Shown piece after piece: positions 51,265 through 60,675 of a DNA stretch of 64,000 bases; the stretch's first letter is position 1; each line of letters begins with the position of its first letter. Source of the DNA: Domibacillus sp. PGB-M46. Lineage in GTDB: Bacteria; Bacillota; Bacilli; Bacillales; Domibacillaceae. The notes under the pieces are model-generated. The model saw only the letters and a program-made list of their open reading frames with translations. It was not told where the DNA came from and did no database searches. The stretch lies in the NCBI RefSeq assembly GCF_022668875.1, contig NZ_JAKGCR010000004.1, positions 124,001 through 188,000 of the forward strand. The letters run 5' to 3'. Made by a program: the position numbers and the translations under genes.

Positions 51265-52023
51265 TCAATACTTCATTTCCAATACCACTGGACAATGATC
51301 GCTCCCCATAACACCAGCATGGATTTCTGCTTTTAACAGAGATTCGGCCATTCGTTCGGAGACAATAAAATAATCGATTCTCCAGCCGATGTTTCTCTCT
51401 CTTACCTTACTCATATAAGACCACCATGTATAAGCGCCTTCTCTGTCAGGATAAAAATACCTGAAACTGTCGATAAAGCCCGCTTCCAGCAATGCTGTCA
51501 TCTTGCCCCGTTCCTCTTCCGTAAAGCCTGAGTTTCCCCTGTTAGACCTAGCGTTTTTCAAATCAATCTCCCGGTGCGCGACATTCAAGTCTCCACAATA
51601 AATGACCGGCTTTACACGATCCAGCTGGATTAAGTAATCGCGCACCTCCTCTTCCCAGATTAAACGATAATCAAGACGGGAAAGATCCCTTTTGGAATTA
51701 GGTGTGTAAACATTGACTAGAAAAAATTTATCAAACTCAAGGGTAATGGCCCTGCCTTCCGATTCTTGTTCATTCGCACCAATCCCATACTTCACTGAAA
51801 GAGGCGGAATTTTAGTAAAAACGGCTGTGCCAGAATACCCTTTTTTCTCTGCATAATTCCAATATTGATGATAGCCTTCCAGGTCAAGATTGATTTGACC
51901 TTCCTGCAGCTTCGTTTCTTGAAGGCAAAATATATCAGCGCTTACTTCATTGAAATAATCCAAAAATCCTTTTCTCACACAAGCTCTTATGCCATTCACG
52001 TTCCATGAAACCAGTTTTACCAT
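51265..52023 (-). CDS. exoA: exodeoxyribonuclease III / AP endonuclease
   Basis: ExoA cuts DNA at abasic sites and degrades 3' ends in base-excision repair. The 252-residue protein of the EEP (DNase I-like) fold shows SWNVNGIRACVRKG, LQETKL with the metal-binding Glu, VYTPNSKRDLSRLDYR, CGDLNVAHREIDL with catalytic Asp and Asn, GWRIDYF and the final GSDHCPVVLE with the catalytic His. This is typical length. ATG follows GAGGAG at about nine bases. It is a single gene. Confidence 0.97.
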   Translation of the reverse strand: MVKLVSWNVNGIRACVRKGFLDYFNEVSADIFCLQETKLQEGQINLDLEGYHQYWNYAEKKGYSGTAVFTKIPPLSVKYGIGANEQESEGRAITLEFDKFFLVNVYTPNSKRDLSRLDYRLIWEEEVRDYLIQLDRVKPVIYCGDLNVAHREIDLKNARSNRGNSGFTEEERGKMTALLEAGFIDSFRYFYPDREGAYTWWSYMSKVRERNIGWRIDYFIVSERMAESLLKAEIHAGVMGSDHCPVVLEMKY

Positions 52024-52384
52024 GTATGTTTGTCTCCTCGCTGTCCCTTTTAGTAAACTCCATGGTTACTATACTAGTTAATAGAAAGAAAAGCATCCAG
52101 TGACGAATTTTTTTGGTAAAACAGTTTGTTAATCGCGTTAAATAAAGCAGAAATGCAATTGGCCATGTATGAATAAAACGGGAACGCTATAGAAACTCTT
52201 AAAACGCTAATCTTTTTAACACGTATATCCTTAGTATCGTTACATTTTATGGATTATCATTGATGTTTTCTTTTTCAGTTAAAACAGCTTAGACGTTAAC
52301 GGCAAACGAGTAAAACCTGTAAGCAATATACTTACCCTATCCGTTTTGTTGTAAAGTGACTGTCTCAAACATAAAAAAGCCAGC
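52024..52384. other. AT-rich intergenic stretch
   Basis: These 360 bases hold the exoA leader and no supported gene. A short inverted repeat AGCCAGCTT / AAGCAGCTGGT lies at 52377-52402 at the end of the next, broken gene. Confidence 0.4.
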
Positions 52385-52590
52385 TTAAAAAAGCAGCTGG
52401 TTGTTTCTATCGTGCAAGAATTTTTTCATTTTCTTCTCATTCAGCCCATCGACAATACGGTCTAGTTTCTCTTTACTAATTTCTAAAGCATATGACCGAA
52501 ATAGGCCTTAAAAAATTTGTTCATTTGCACTAACCAAGCCGCTTCCTCAATCTCACAATTCGGTTGGTTTGGTTCATACTTTTCATTCAT
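52385..52590 (-). pseudogene. frameshifted small gene, unknown family
   Basis: ATG 52590 begins a frame reading NEKYEPNQPNCEIEEAAWLV and MNKFFKAYFG before a stop at about 52486. An overlapping frame continues as FRSYALEISKEKLDRIVDGL and then NEKKMKKFLHDRNNQLLF to its stop at 52385. A single frameshift joins them into a helical protein of about 68 residues. Upstream binding site is weak (GAGAG). I do not recognise the family. Confidence 0.5.
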
Positions 52591-52704
52591 AGGCTCTCAT
52601 TTGTATTACGTAAAACAGTGCCAAATGCCCTTTTAGATGTAACATCTGAATGAATGTAGAACCGCTTTTTTATGGAAAATATTATATAAAACCAAAAGCA
52701 CTGT

Positions 52705-53352
52705 TCAATGAGCCGATTTATTTTTAATATGTGTATAGATCCTATAAGAATGTCTTACTAAATCTAAAACAAATAATGGAATCTTAACAGGGAATTTATA
52801 TAAAGTTTTCCGGTAAAACTTATAATAGGCTTTGACGATATCATTCCATTTTTCATCTTCCTGCTCTTTGTAAAAATCAGATACATCTACAACATATCCC
52901 TTTCCGTCATTCATCATCACATTTTTCCCATGTACATCCACAGGTGTCAGCCCTTGACTTCGAGCATAATCCAAAGCTTTATTGATGTCTATGATGACCT
53001 GTTCCGGTATCCTGATTCCTTTTGCAATTGCATTGTACAGGGTAATTCCTTTTAGCCTTTTTAACACAAGGAAGTTCTCTCCCTTATAGACTAATTGAGA
53101 ATAAGCGGGATGGTGCCCAATTCTTTGGTAAACCTCCGCTTCTTTTTCTAATCCTTCCAAGTTTCTGGCGTAGATTTTTACAACCCAATCTTTATTTGAA
53201 TGATGAAGAAAAACAGCAGCATAGTTACCGACACCAAGACACTTCCACTCTTTTGGTGTGTAAAGAACCATAATGGGTTCGAATGGATTTTTACTTTTCA
53301 TTTTTACGTTATGTATAAGCGTTTTTTCAATTAGCGCAACGTAACTTTTCAT
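52705..53352 (-). CDS. YrzF-like serine/threonine protein kinase
   Basis: The 215-residue protein has a compact kinase fold: a glycine-poor loop (CLGVGNYAAVF), the ATP-binding Lys in DWVVKIYARN, then FLVLKRLKGI, the catalytic loop VDVHGKNVMM and the metal-binding YVVDVSDF. This is the RIO/lipopolysaccharide-kinase-like layout of YrzF in Bacillus. No membrane or sensor domain is present. Substrate unknown. It is AT-richer than core genes and stands alone, with short intergenic gaps on each side. Confidence 0.85.
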   Translation of the reverse strand: MKSYVALIEKTLIHNVKMKSKNPFEPIMVLYTPKEWKCLGVGNYAAVFLHHSNKDWVVKIYARNLEGLEKEAEVYQRIGHHPAYSQLVYKGENFLVLKRLKGITLYNAIAKGIRIPEQVIIDINKALDYARSQGLTPVDVHGKNVMMNDGKGYVVDVSDFYKEQEDEKWNDIVKAYYKFYRKTLYKFPVKIPLFVLDLVRHSYRIYTHIKNKSAH

Positions 53353-53586
53353 TCTTCAATACAACTCCGTCCGTAACATCACAGTGCTTTCTTTAAATAA
53401 TGGCAAAACCTTTATATTATATTAGTCCTCATCGCTTTAATTAAACAGGCTTTTTTTGCCTATAATGAAATACATCCCCTTATTTATTCAGGAACATAAC
53501 ATCAATGATACCGGAGTAACAAAAATTCCTCAAAATGGAAAATAGATCATAAAAGGATATGTACAATCTTTGAACCATATGTTCCT

Positions 53587-53611
53587 GAAATAGCCAGCCG
53601 CCAAAGGGAGC
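53587..53611 (-). terminator. hairpin after the glycosylase gene
   Basis: GAAATAGCC and GGCTATTTC pair around a 7-base loop with a second GC-rich arm. No T-run follows, so efficiency is uncertain. Confidence 0.5.
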
Positions 53612-53614
53612 CGG

Positions 53615-54148
53615 CTATTTCCGCCGGCCCTCTCCTTTTTCCAGGGAGGAAACAAGCGGCAGGAGCTGCTTGTAAATACGGACAATTTCCTCTATTTTCA
53701 TCCTTACCAGGCCACTGGAAGAAGGCGCCACGAAGTCCAGCGTACCTTGAACGACAGAAACGGGCTGGGGGCCCCATGCAACCTGCTTCCTGCCGCTATA
53801 TTCCTGATAAACCCCTTTGCCGACAAAACAAACAATTGCAGGCCGATAATGTTCTATCTTTTTCTTTAACAAAACCCTGCCCTCCTGATACTCTTCTTTT
53901 GTAATTTCATCAGCCGTTTTCGTTGGCCTCGCCACAATATTTGTTAACCCGTACCCTAACTCTACCAATTGACGGTCCTCAATTGCTGTAAATTTTCTAG
54001 GGGTTAATCCCGCTTCAAAAAGAATTTTCCAAAAGCGGTTATTCGGATTCGCAAAATGATGTCCCGTTTCCCCAGAGCGGACACTGGGATTGAAACCGAC
54101 AAAAAGAATATCAAGATTTTCTTTTAAATGATCTTTAATTGGTTTCAC
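53615..54148 (-). CDS. mug: mismatch-specific (G:U/T) DNA glycosylase
   Basis: The 177-residue protein belongs to family 2 of the uracil-DNA glycosylases (MUG/TDG). It removes U or modified T opposite G. Motif 1 reads LFVGFNPSVRSGETGHHFANP, ending with NNRFW (split for description), with the catalytic Asn in GFNP. The intercalation-side motif near the C-terminus reads SSSGLVR in place of the NPSG-type loop. ATG has a GGGAGG-type site. It is monocistronic and near other DNA repair genes (exoA, sbcCD), though not linked by operon. Confidence 0.92.
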   Translation of the reverse strand: MKPIKDHLKENLDILFVGFNPSVRSGETGHHFANPNNRFWKILFEAGLTPRKFTAIEDRQLVELGYGLTNIVARPTKTADEITKEEYQEGRVLLKKKIEHYRPAIVCFVGKGVYQEYSGRKQVAWGPQPVSVVQGTLDFVAPSSSGLVRMKIEEIVRIYKQLLPLVSSLEKGEGRRK

Positions 54149-54309
54149 CCTTCAGACCTCCCTCTCTTTTAATCGACTCGTTTACTCTCTGTACTATTCC
54201 CTGTTTTTTGATGTGATAAAAAACAGAACCCTAATTCTTACTTGTCGGTACAGTTTTTCAATTTTGCTTTATTGTTTCGGATAACTCAAGCAGCCGTAAA
54301 ATTTACAAA

Positions 54310-54637
54310 AGCTAGTTTATCAGATCGATATCGTATTCATTGAAAAGGTACACCGGCCCAATCAGGAAAGCTTGTCCTATAACGAAGTGGTGAAAACAGA
54401 CACAGACCTCCACAGAGTTATATATGAAGGGACCTCGGCAGATACATCGTTTGGCAATGCAAACTTCATGCTTCAAAGTGATGTGACCAAAGCACAACCA
54501 CGGCCTTGGAGAAAATGCTCGTTCTGATGTCCAGAGCACTACAGAAGATTGCAACACTACTTAAAGTGGCAGGAGCTCTGAAGAAGCACAGAAGATCATT
54601 GACAGTGAAGGTGAATGAACTTCTGAAGCTGGTATAG
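54310..54637 (+). pseudogene. frameshifted remnant of a small helical protein
   Basis: One frame reads YNEVVKTDTDLHRVIYEGT and SADTSFGNANFMLQSDVTKA before it breaks. A second frame continues at once as TALEKMLVLMSRALQKIATLL and ends NELLKLV at a stop. Joined, this gives a helical hairpin of about 100 residues with no membrane part. The DVTKA-TALEKML junction resembles small type VII secretion-associated proteins of Bacilli, but this is a weak likeness. No clear start signal. Confidence 0.35.
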
Positions 54638-55110
54638 CTGGTGCGCAGTTCATACGTTTATTATCACTTGCGACGGCGAATCACCTGGCACAAACGCTGC
54701 CCTAATATTCATGAAAAATAAACTGGAATCTAAATCCTAAATTGGATTGAAGCAAGCCCTGCTTAAGGAGGGGTGTTTGTTAGGCTTTGAAAATGGCCGG
54801 CTCAGGCTTTTGCTTTTCGGCCAGCTGTTCATGCTGCACCTCAAATAACGTAGTTACATTCCTTTTTGGTTAAATTCTTCCCAATTTTTCCGTATATGAT
54901 CGTATGATAAAAACAGAAAATCCCTTGACGTTATGCAGGGCGTAAAGGATGCAATTGGATCGGGCAGATGGATTGCATTTGAATGAAACACCTCACACCT
55001 GCATATGGACGTTTTAAAACAAGCAGCGGAGCCTACACAGCAGCTGCCTCTCTGGCAAAAACACCTTTTAAACAGCCAGCTGCGGGATGGCTGTTTCATT
55101 CGCAACGAAA
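54638..55110. other. non-coding stretch
   Basis: No supported gene in these 470 bases. AAGGAGGGG at 54768 precedes a TTG frame of 23 codons, too short to call. Larger frames here lack start signals. Confidence 0.35.
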
Positions 55111-55135
55111 AAAACCCTTGATGATCAAGGGTTTT
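55111..55135. terminator. perfect palindrome, terminator-like
   Basis: AAAACCCTTGATGATCAAGGGTTTT (shown by arms AAAACCCTTGAT / ATCAAGGGTTTT) has an A-run ahead and TTTTC after. The arms are near-identical to those of the palindrome at 3514-3538. Confidence 0.6.
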
Positions 55136-55274
55136 CACAAGTGTTGTCTAAGGTGTGCCCAGCGGGGAACGTGCCCCGATGCCTGGAACCTGCTGAAGTA
55201 TATGACTATTGTTGATAAAGGAGAGCAATAAAAACAGGCTGGAAGTCGAAGAGGATCTGGACAATAAGAGGAAC

Positions 55275-55454
55275 TTAATACTTTCTTGCGCCGCATTTCG
55301 GGCAAATATACACATCTTCGGCATCAAAAATGGATCCGCACTTTGTTTTTTCAAGTACAATCATAGCGCTGCGAAGCTCCGCCCGTTGTCCTTCCCAACC
55401 ACATTCACACTTGACGTTGTTTGTTGAGCCAAATTTGTACAATCCATAATTCAT
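55275..55454 (-). CDS. 59-residue zinc-ribbon mini-protein
   Basis: ATG 55454 lies seven bases after AAGGGGTG. The product has two paired cysteine motifs, VKCECGWEG and YICPKCGARK, the pattern of a zinc ribbon, with about 33 residues between. A fifth Cys occurs in KTKCGSIFD. Such mini-ribbons bind nucleic acid or protein partners. No named family is recognised. Size and full cysteine set support a real gene, which short-ORF cutoffs would miss. Confidence 0.75.
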   Translation of the reverse strand: MNYGLYKFGSTNNVKCECGWEGQRAELRSAMIVLEKTKCGSIFDAEDVYICPKCGARKY

Positions 55455-55584
55455 ACTGATTCACCCCTTAATTAGCGTATTCAGATATTATCTTATCTGT
55501 ATGTTCATTTTACCGAGATAGACATTACATTTCAATATCACAAAAATTAAATTTTTGTAAATCTTAGAAAATATTTTTTTAAAC

Positions 55585-55617
55585 TAAAAAACTCCGGATC
55601 CAAATCCGGAGTTTTTT
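55585..55617 (-). terminator. SCO-gene terminator
   Basis: The stem AAAAACTCCGGAT / ATCCGGAGTTTTT has A- and T-runs and follows the SCO gene on the minus strand. Confidence 0.9.
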
Positions 55618-55628
55618 AGCTTTGTTTA

Positions 55629-56219
55629 CTATTTGGAAAGCGATTTTACATCCTGGACCATTTCGTCAAACGGCACTTCTTCCCCGTCCTGTTTATTTCC
55701 CGGATAGCTTTTTACAACAATTCCTTTTTCATCGACCAAGTAAAAGCTTGTTCCATGAATAAACTGGTCTGATTTCGGATCTGGCAGCGCAATGGCTTGA
55801 AAGCTTTTCTCCGCAAATGCGCTTATCTCTTCCTCTTCATATCCTGTTAAAAGGTTCCAGTTCGATTCATCCGCTTCGTAATGTGAAATATAGCTCTTCA
55901 ACGCCTGTGGTGTATCCCGGGCCGGGTCAATGCTGAACGACACAATTTCATAGTTTTGAACGCCTTCCTCGTTCAAGCGGTCCTGCAGCTCGCTCATATT
56001 TCTTGTCATGGGCGGGCAAACCGTCGTACAGCTTGTGAAAATAAAATTGGCAAACCACACTTTCCCCTTCAAATCAGCCAGACCAACTTGTTCACCATTT
56101 TGATTGGTGTAGGTAAAGTCTTGGACTTCCACATCCATGTTGCCTTCAAACTGACGGCCGCATGCACAAAGCAATAAAACAGCAGCGGCCATAATAAAAA
56201 CGGACTGAACTATTTTCAC
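55629..56219 (-). CDS. ypmQ: SCO1/SenC-type copper lipoprotein
   Basis: The 196-residue lipoprotein (lipobox LLCAC) faces outside and has a thioredoxin-like fold. The copper ligands are the two Cys in TSCTTVCPPM and the His in FIHGTSF. SCO proteins bring copper or reduce thiols for the CuA site of cytochrome c oxidase. The start is GTG 56219, six bases after GGAGGG; a longer frame to 56237 is not needed. It is a single gene next to sbcC on the same strand, about 100 bases apart. Confidence 0.93.
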   Translation of the reverse strand: MKIVQSVFIMAAAVLLLCACGRQFEGNMDVEVQDFTYTNQNGEQVGLADLKGKVWFANFIFTSCTTVCPPMTRNMSELQDRLNEEGVQNYEIVSFSIDPARDTPQALKSYISHYEADESNWNLLTGYEEEEISAFAEKSFQAIALPDPKSDQFIHGTSFYLVDEKGIVVKSYPGNKQDGEEVPFDEMVQDVKSLSK

Positions 56220-56320
56220 ATAACTCCCTCCAAGCACCTTTTATCTTTTTATCGTAGAGGAAACCTTCTTATTTCTCAATGTGCTGCTGCGGCCTGATCT
56301 TGAATACTTTATGAACGTTT

Positions 56321-59300
56321 TTATCTTTCTCCTGTAAAAACAAATGCGGCTTTGCTTCCGGTATCGGACTGGCCTACCTCCAGACGAGCATCAATCCGCT
56401 CTTTCAGCTCTGGCACGTGGGAGATAATACCGACCAGGCGCCCGTCCGCTTGTATATCCATTAACGTTTCAATGGCCTGGTCCAGCGATTCCGGATCAAG
56501 CGTGCCGAATCCTTCGTCCACAAACATCGTTTCAAGCGATACGCCGCCTGCATGGTTTTGGACCACTTCCGCCAGTCCGAGCGCAAGAGCAAGCGCCGCT
56601 TTAAAGCTTTCTCCCCCGGACAGTGTTTTCACATGCCGGCTGGCACCCGTATATTGGTCAAACACGAGAAGATCCAGGCCGCTTTGTGCATTTCCTTTTG
56701 ACCGCTCGGTTAAACGCTGCAGTAAAAAACGGCCATTTGTCATCGCTGAAAGCCTCGTGTTGGCTGCGGTCAAGATATCTTCCAAAAACGATGCCAGTAC
56801 ATATCGTTCAAACGTTACCTTCAGGTCATTTTTTCCGTGCGTTACTTCAAACAAATGGCCAGAAAGGCGGTACGATTCTTCAGCCTTCGCCATCCGTGCC
56901 GCTATCTCTTCAACCGACTGGCGGATGCGCCGCGATTCTTTTGCACAACCAGCAACAGAAGAAGCCTCATTTGCCCATTGAACAGCTTCTTCATTTAACG
57001 CTCCAATCTCTTCTTCAAGCTTGCTGATGTCTGCCCGCTCATATCCTTGAAGAGTAGTGTGCAGCTCCTCTATCAGTAAAGCAAGCTCGCGTACTTTTTG
57101 TTCGAACTTCCGGACCTTTTCTTTCATTTCTGCAAGAGATTCGAGCCATTTCTTCGCTTCCTCATATTGTTCGGCGGACCCAAAACCAGCCTGCTGCCGC
57201 TTTTGCTCAAAAGCCGCTCTTACTTCACGATAGTCCTTTTCTGCTTCCTGAAGCGTTTGCCGGCGCTCCTCCAAAACAGACAGGGCTGCCTGCATAGCTG
57301 TACGGGCGCGCTGAACGCTTTCTGCTGCCTGTTCATAGCGGCGCTCTAAAACGGCTGCTCTTTGCTCTATACGTTCAAGCTCTCTGGCAAAGTAACCGCT
57401 GTTGCGCATCGGCTCGGGAACTGACTGTTCAAGCTGCTGCCGTGTACTCTGTGCTTGAATAAAAGCTGTATGATCTGCCATTTCCTGCTGTCTCGTTTGT
57501 TCTAATTCGGCTTCAAGCTGTTGTTTTTGTTTTTTCAGCTCATCCAGCTGCCCTTCCAGTTGCTGCTTTTGCTGAAGATCCTGGGCAGCTTGTCTGCGTG
57601 TTTGCTCGGCTTCTTTCAATCGCTTCTTCGCTTCTTCTGTCCCAAAGTCAGACGGAAGCTTAGCTTTTAGCTTGTCCACGTTTTCTGCTGCATGCCCCAA
57701 TGCAAAACGGGATTCCATCCACTTCTGCTCCGCCTGCCGGTTTTCCCGGCTAAGAAGATCTGCTTGCTGCTCCGCTTTCTTTAATGCCTGCTCCCCAAGC
57801 GTTGCTTCTCCTCCTGCAGCCGGGTTAGGATGATGCATAGAGCCGCAAACGGAGCATGGTTTGCCTTCCTTCAGTTCGCGGGCCAGCATCGCTGCCTGGC
57901 TTCTGTGCCACTCTTCCCTTTTATGCTGCAGTTCTTTGGCAGCTTCAGCCGCGGCTGAGGCTGCTTTCTGCGCTTCGATTTGGGCTGCTTGTTCCCTTTT
58001 TTGAAGGTCGCCCATTTCTTTTTCGGCATCAGCTAACTCTTGAAATTGTTCAATCAACGCGGTTAATTTCTCAATCTGATAGCCTGATTCCAAGTATATT
58101 TCTTTTGAAGAATCGAAAGTTAGCAGAGACGCTTCTATCTTTTTCCCGGCGGCATCCAGCTCTTCGTTTTTCCGGAGAAATTCGGCAGCGGCTTGTTTTG
58201 TTTCCTTGAGGCGCCCTTCTGTCTCTCCTGCTTTTTCTACGGCATCCTGATAGACATAAACCGCTTCTTTTATCGACTGAAGATGCTGAAGCTCTTTTGT
58301 GCATTCATCCCGTTCAGGACGGCGGCTTTCTTCTGCTTTCAGCCGTTCTTCCGCTTCTTCAAGCAGCTGCTGTGTGTGTTGCATCTCCGCTTCCGCTTCA
58401 CTTTTTCTTCCTTCGGCAGTGTGCACAGCCTGGCGGGCCCGCTTTTCCATCATTTCATAGGATTGCAGCTTGTCTGCCCGCTCGGCTTCATCGATTTTCT
58501 GGCGGCATCTCTCCATACCTTCTTTTTGTTCATCAAGCTCTTTTTGTTCCAGCCGGGCCTGCTCCAAACGATCAAATTGGGCGTTTCGAGACAGCCCCCG
58601 CTCCCGTTCTCCCAGTAAAAAATCACGGCGTTCGCTTAAACGCTGCACTTTTTCCTGCAAGCTTTTATGCCGCTTATCCATTTCTACAAGATCGTGCTCA
58701 AGCTGATCAAACACTGCCCGTCTTTGAATGGGCTCAGCTTCGAGCAGCGCGCGCATCGTGCTTGAGTAAGCAGGCAGACTTTTCAAAAGAGCCATCTGCT
58801 GGTCAGCAGCCCGGCCGGCTTCCTTTTTCAATGCATCGGATTTTTCTTTTAAAATATCCTCTACCCGTTTATAAAAAGAAGTTTGAAACAGCTTCTGCAA
58901 AATTTTCTCTTTTTCCTGGCTGCCGGCCATTAGCAACTTTTGAAATTCTCCCTGCGGAATCATTAAAATCTGCCTGAACTGATTGGCTTCAAGACCGACT
59001 AATTCATTTATTTTTTCGTCCGTATCCCGTACATTTGAAGCAAGGAGCACTTCTTTACCGTCTGCTTTTTTTTCATACAGCTCAGCGGTAGCACCTGCTG
59101 TTGTCATACCGCCTCCGCGTGCTTTTGGCTTTTCCTGCTGAGGGGTCCGCCGGATTAAAAACGTCCGTCCTTTCAACTCAAATAAAAGCGATACTTCCGT
59201 CAGCTGTTTTGGATCTGCAAATTGGCTTCGCATTTCCGAAGCGCTTCGGTGATCCCCGCTTGGCTTGCCATACATCGCAAAGCTGATGGCGTCAAATATC

Positions 59301-59428
59301 GTTGTTTTCCCTGATCCCGTTTTGCCGGAAATCACAAACATTTTTCGGTTTTCGAGCGCCGAAAAATCAATCACCTGCCGGCCTGCATACGGACCAAAAG
59401 CAGTCATTGTCAGTATCACAGGCTTCAT
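56321..59428 (-). CDS. sbcC: exonuclease SbcC (ATPase, Rad50-like)
   Basis: SbcC joins SbcD in a nuclease that opens hairpins and trims DNA ends. The 1035-residue protein has the Walker A site GKTGSGKTTIFDAI at the N-terminus, a Q-loop region, two long coiled-coil arms (about 190-480 and 560-860), and the zinc hook between them, with CxxC as PCSVCGSM near residue 520. The C-terminal lobe has the ABC signature TLSGGESFKAAL and Walker B MFVDEGFGTLD. ATG overlaps the sbcD stop by four bases, so the pair is coupled. Confidence 0.97.
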   Translation of the reverse strand: MKPVILTMTAFGPYAGRQVIDFSALENRKMFVISGKTGSGKTTIFDAISFAMYGKPSGDHRSASEMRSQFADPKQLTEVSLLFELKGRTFLIRRTPQQEKPKARGGGMTTAGATAELYEKKADGKEVLLASNVRDTDEKINELVGLEANQFRQILMIPQGEFQKLLMAGSQEKEKILQKLFQTSFYKRVEDILKEKSDALKKEAGRAADQQMALLKSLPAYSSTMRALLEAEPIQRRAVFDQLEHDLVEMDKRHKSLQEKVQRLSERRDFLLGERERGLSRNAQFDRLEQARLEQKELDEQKEGMERCRQKIDEAERADKLQSYEMMEKRARQAVHTAEGRKSEAEAEMQHTQQLLEEAEERLKAEESRRPERDECTKELQHLQSIKEAVYVYQDAVEKAGETEGRLKETKQAAAEFLRKNEELDAAGKKIEASLLTFDSSKEIYLESGYQIEKLTALIEQFQELADAEKEMGDLQKREQAAQIEAQKAASAAAEAAKELQHKREEWHRSQAAMLARELKEGKPCSVCGSMHHPNPAAGGEATLGEQALKKAEQQADLLSRENRQAEQKWMESRFALGHAAENVDKLKAKLPSDFGTEEAKKRLKEAEQTRRQAAQDLQQKQQLEGQLDELKKQKQQLEAELEQTRQQEMADHTAFIQAQSTRQQLEQSVPEPMRNSGYFARELERIEQRAAVLERRYEQAAESVQRARTAMQAALSVLEERRQTLQEAEKDYREVRAAFEQKRQQAGFGSAEQYEEAKKWLESLAEMKEKVRKFEQKVRELALLIEELHTTLQGYERADISKLEEEIGALNEEAVQWANEASSVAGCAKESRRIRQSVEEIAARMAKAEESYRLSGHLFEVTHGKNDLKVTFERYVLASFLEDILTAANTRLSAMTNGRFLLQRLTERSKGNAQSGLDLLVFDQYTGASRHVKTLSGGESFKAALALALGLAEVVQNHAGGVSLETMFVDEGFGTLDPESLDQAIETLMDIQADGRLVGIISHVPELKERIDARLEVGQSDTGSKAAFVFTGER

Positions 59429-60546
59429 AATCCGTTTTCCTCCTGTTTCGCCTCTTCTAAAATAGAAGTCATATACGTTTTTTTCTCTTCTGAAAAACCG
59501 AGCCCCGTCATCGCTTCATAAAATTCCGCAAACAGATCGAGCTCGCTTTGTTTTTCCCTCATAGAAACAGAAGATTCAAATGACAGAGGGGAAGCAGCTG
59601 CTTTTTCAAGATGGAGAATATGAGGGAATTTATGCTTTAGCTTGGCCATCGGATCAATAAGGGCTCCTTCATCCCTTAACCGTACCTTGATATAATCCTC
59701 TGAAGCTTCTCCTTCCATCAATTCATCAAAAAAACCGGTGACGATTTTCATATCGCGCACAGGTGCCAATGCTTTTTTGGTAATCGAAAGCTTCTTTTCT
59801 CCATTTATTTCCACGATGGAGACACTTTTCGTATGGGACGCTTCTGAAAACGAATATTTCAGCAGTGACCCTGCATATTGAACCGTCTGGTGGTGAATGG
59901 CTGCCGGATTGTGCAGATGGCCAAGCGCCGTATAGTCAAAAGGAGCAAACAGCTCAACACCGACATTTCCTGTTCCGCCGACTGATAAAATCCGCTCGGA
60001 ATCACTTGTTTCCCCTCCTGTGACAAACGCATGGCCCACCGCCACATGAATGCCGTCCCGATCCATTGTTTCGCTTAAACGCCCGGTTAAGACTTTCATC
60101 GCATCATGGTGAGTGCGAATGGAATCGTCCTCGTATAAATAACGAACTACACCCGGCTCCACATAGGGAAGACAATGGAAATGAACACCTTCAATAACCG
60201 GACAGAACATGTTTTTCTCCATTTTCCCAGCCAGGTAAAAGCGGTTTTGCCGAAACCACGTTGAACCGAATGCCAGCCGGTCTGCACTGTCGTGGTTGCC
60301 CGAAATGGCGACGATCGGTATATTCATTTCTACGTTAATTGTAAAAAGCGTTTCATTCAGCAAATTAACCGCCGAAGCTGGCGGAACCGACCGGTCATAC
60401 AAATCTCCCGCGATCACCAGGGCATCCGGCTGCTCCTGCTCCAGCAGACGAACCAGCTCCTGCAGCATAAAACGCTGATCCTCGATCATCGATACGCCGT
60501 GAACCATTTTTCCGAGATGCCAGTCAGCGGTATGAATAAATTTCAT
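59425..60546 (-). CDS. sbcD: exonuclease SbcD (Mre11-like nuclease)
   Basis: The 373-residue metallophosphoesterase has the phosphoesterase motifs HTADWHLGK, IAGDLYDRSVPP, ISGNHDSADRLAFG and, later, GHAFVTGG and LGHLHNPA. The two-metal site cuts DNA as part of SbcCD. The C-terminal third is the capping and SbcC-binding part. ATG lies about 10 bases after GGGGAAA-type site; stop overlaps sbcC start. In B. subtilis these genes follow addAB; here the gene upstream is divergent (yneK), so addAB is not attached. Confidence 0.96.
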   Translation of the reverse strand: MKFIHTADWHLGKMVHGVSMIEDQRFMLQELVRLLEQEQPDALVIAGDLYDRSVPPASAVNLLNETLFTINVEMNIPIVAISGNHDSADRLAFGSTWFRQNRFYLAGKMEKNMFCPVIEGVHFHCLPYVEPGVVRYLYEDDSIRTHHDAMKVLTGRLSETMDRDGIHVAVGHAFVTGGETSDSERILSVGGTGNVGVELFAPFDYTALGHLHNPAAIHHQTVQYAGSLLKYSFSEASHTKSVSIVEINGEKKLSITKKALAPVRDMKIVTGFFDELMEGEASEDYIKVRLRDEGALIDPMAKLKHKFPHILHLEKAAASPLSFESSVSMREKQSELDLFAEFYEAMTGLGFSEEKKTYMTSILEEAKQEENGL

Positions 60547-60611
60547 TTCGGTTTCCCCCTACTGCGTATGTATGTTCCGATCATAGCAGATGAACAAGTT
60601 CTTGAAAAGAA

Positions 60612-60640
60612 TGAACAAGCAGTTTCTTGTTTGCTATAAT
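60612..60640 (+). promoter_or_regulatory. promoter of yneK
   Basis: TATAAT (60635-60640) is 17 bases after TGAACA, a four-of-six -35. The yneK start lies 36 bases on. Confidence 0.5.
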
Positions 60641-60675
60641 AGAGTAAAAGAAAATCATGTAATGGGGGTTGCAGC

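Noticed and set aside
54983-55231. 82-codon ATG frame on the plus strand
   Set aside because: No ribosome binding site; it runs through the palindrome at 55111-55135 and has no recognisable product.
58297-58977. 226-codon frame on the plus strand
   Set aside because: Antisense shadow of the sbcC coiled-coil region; the composition reflects the complementary codons.
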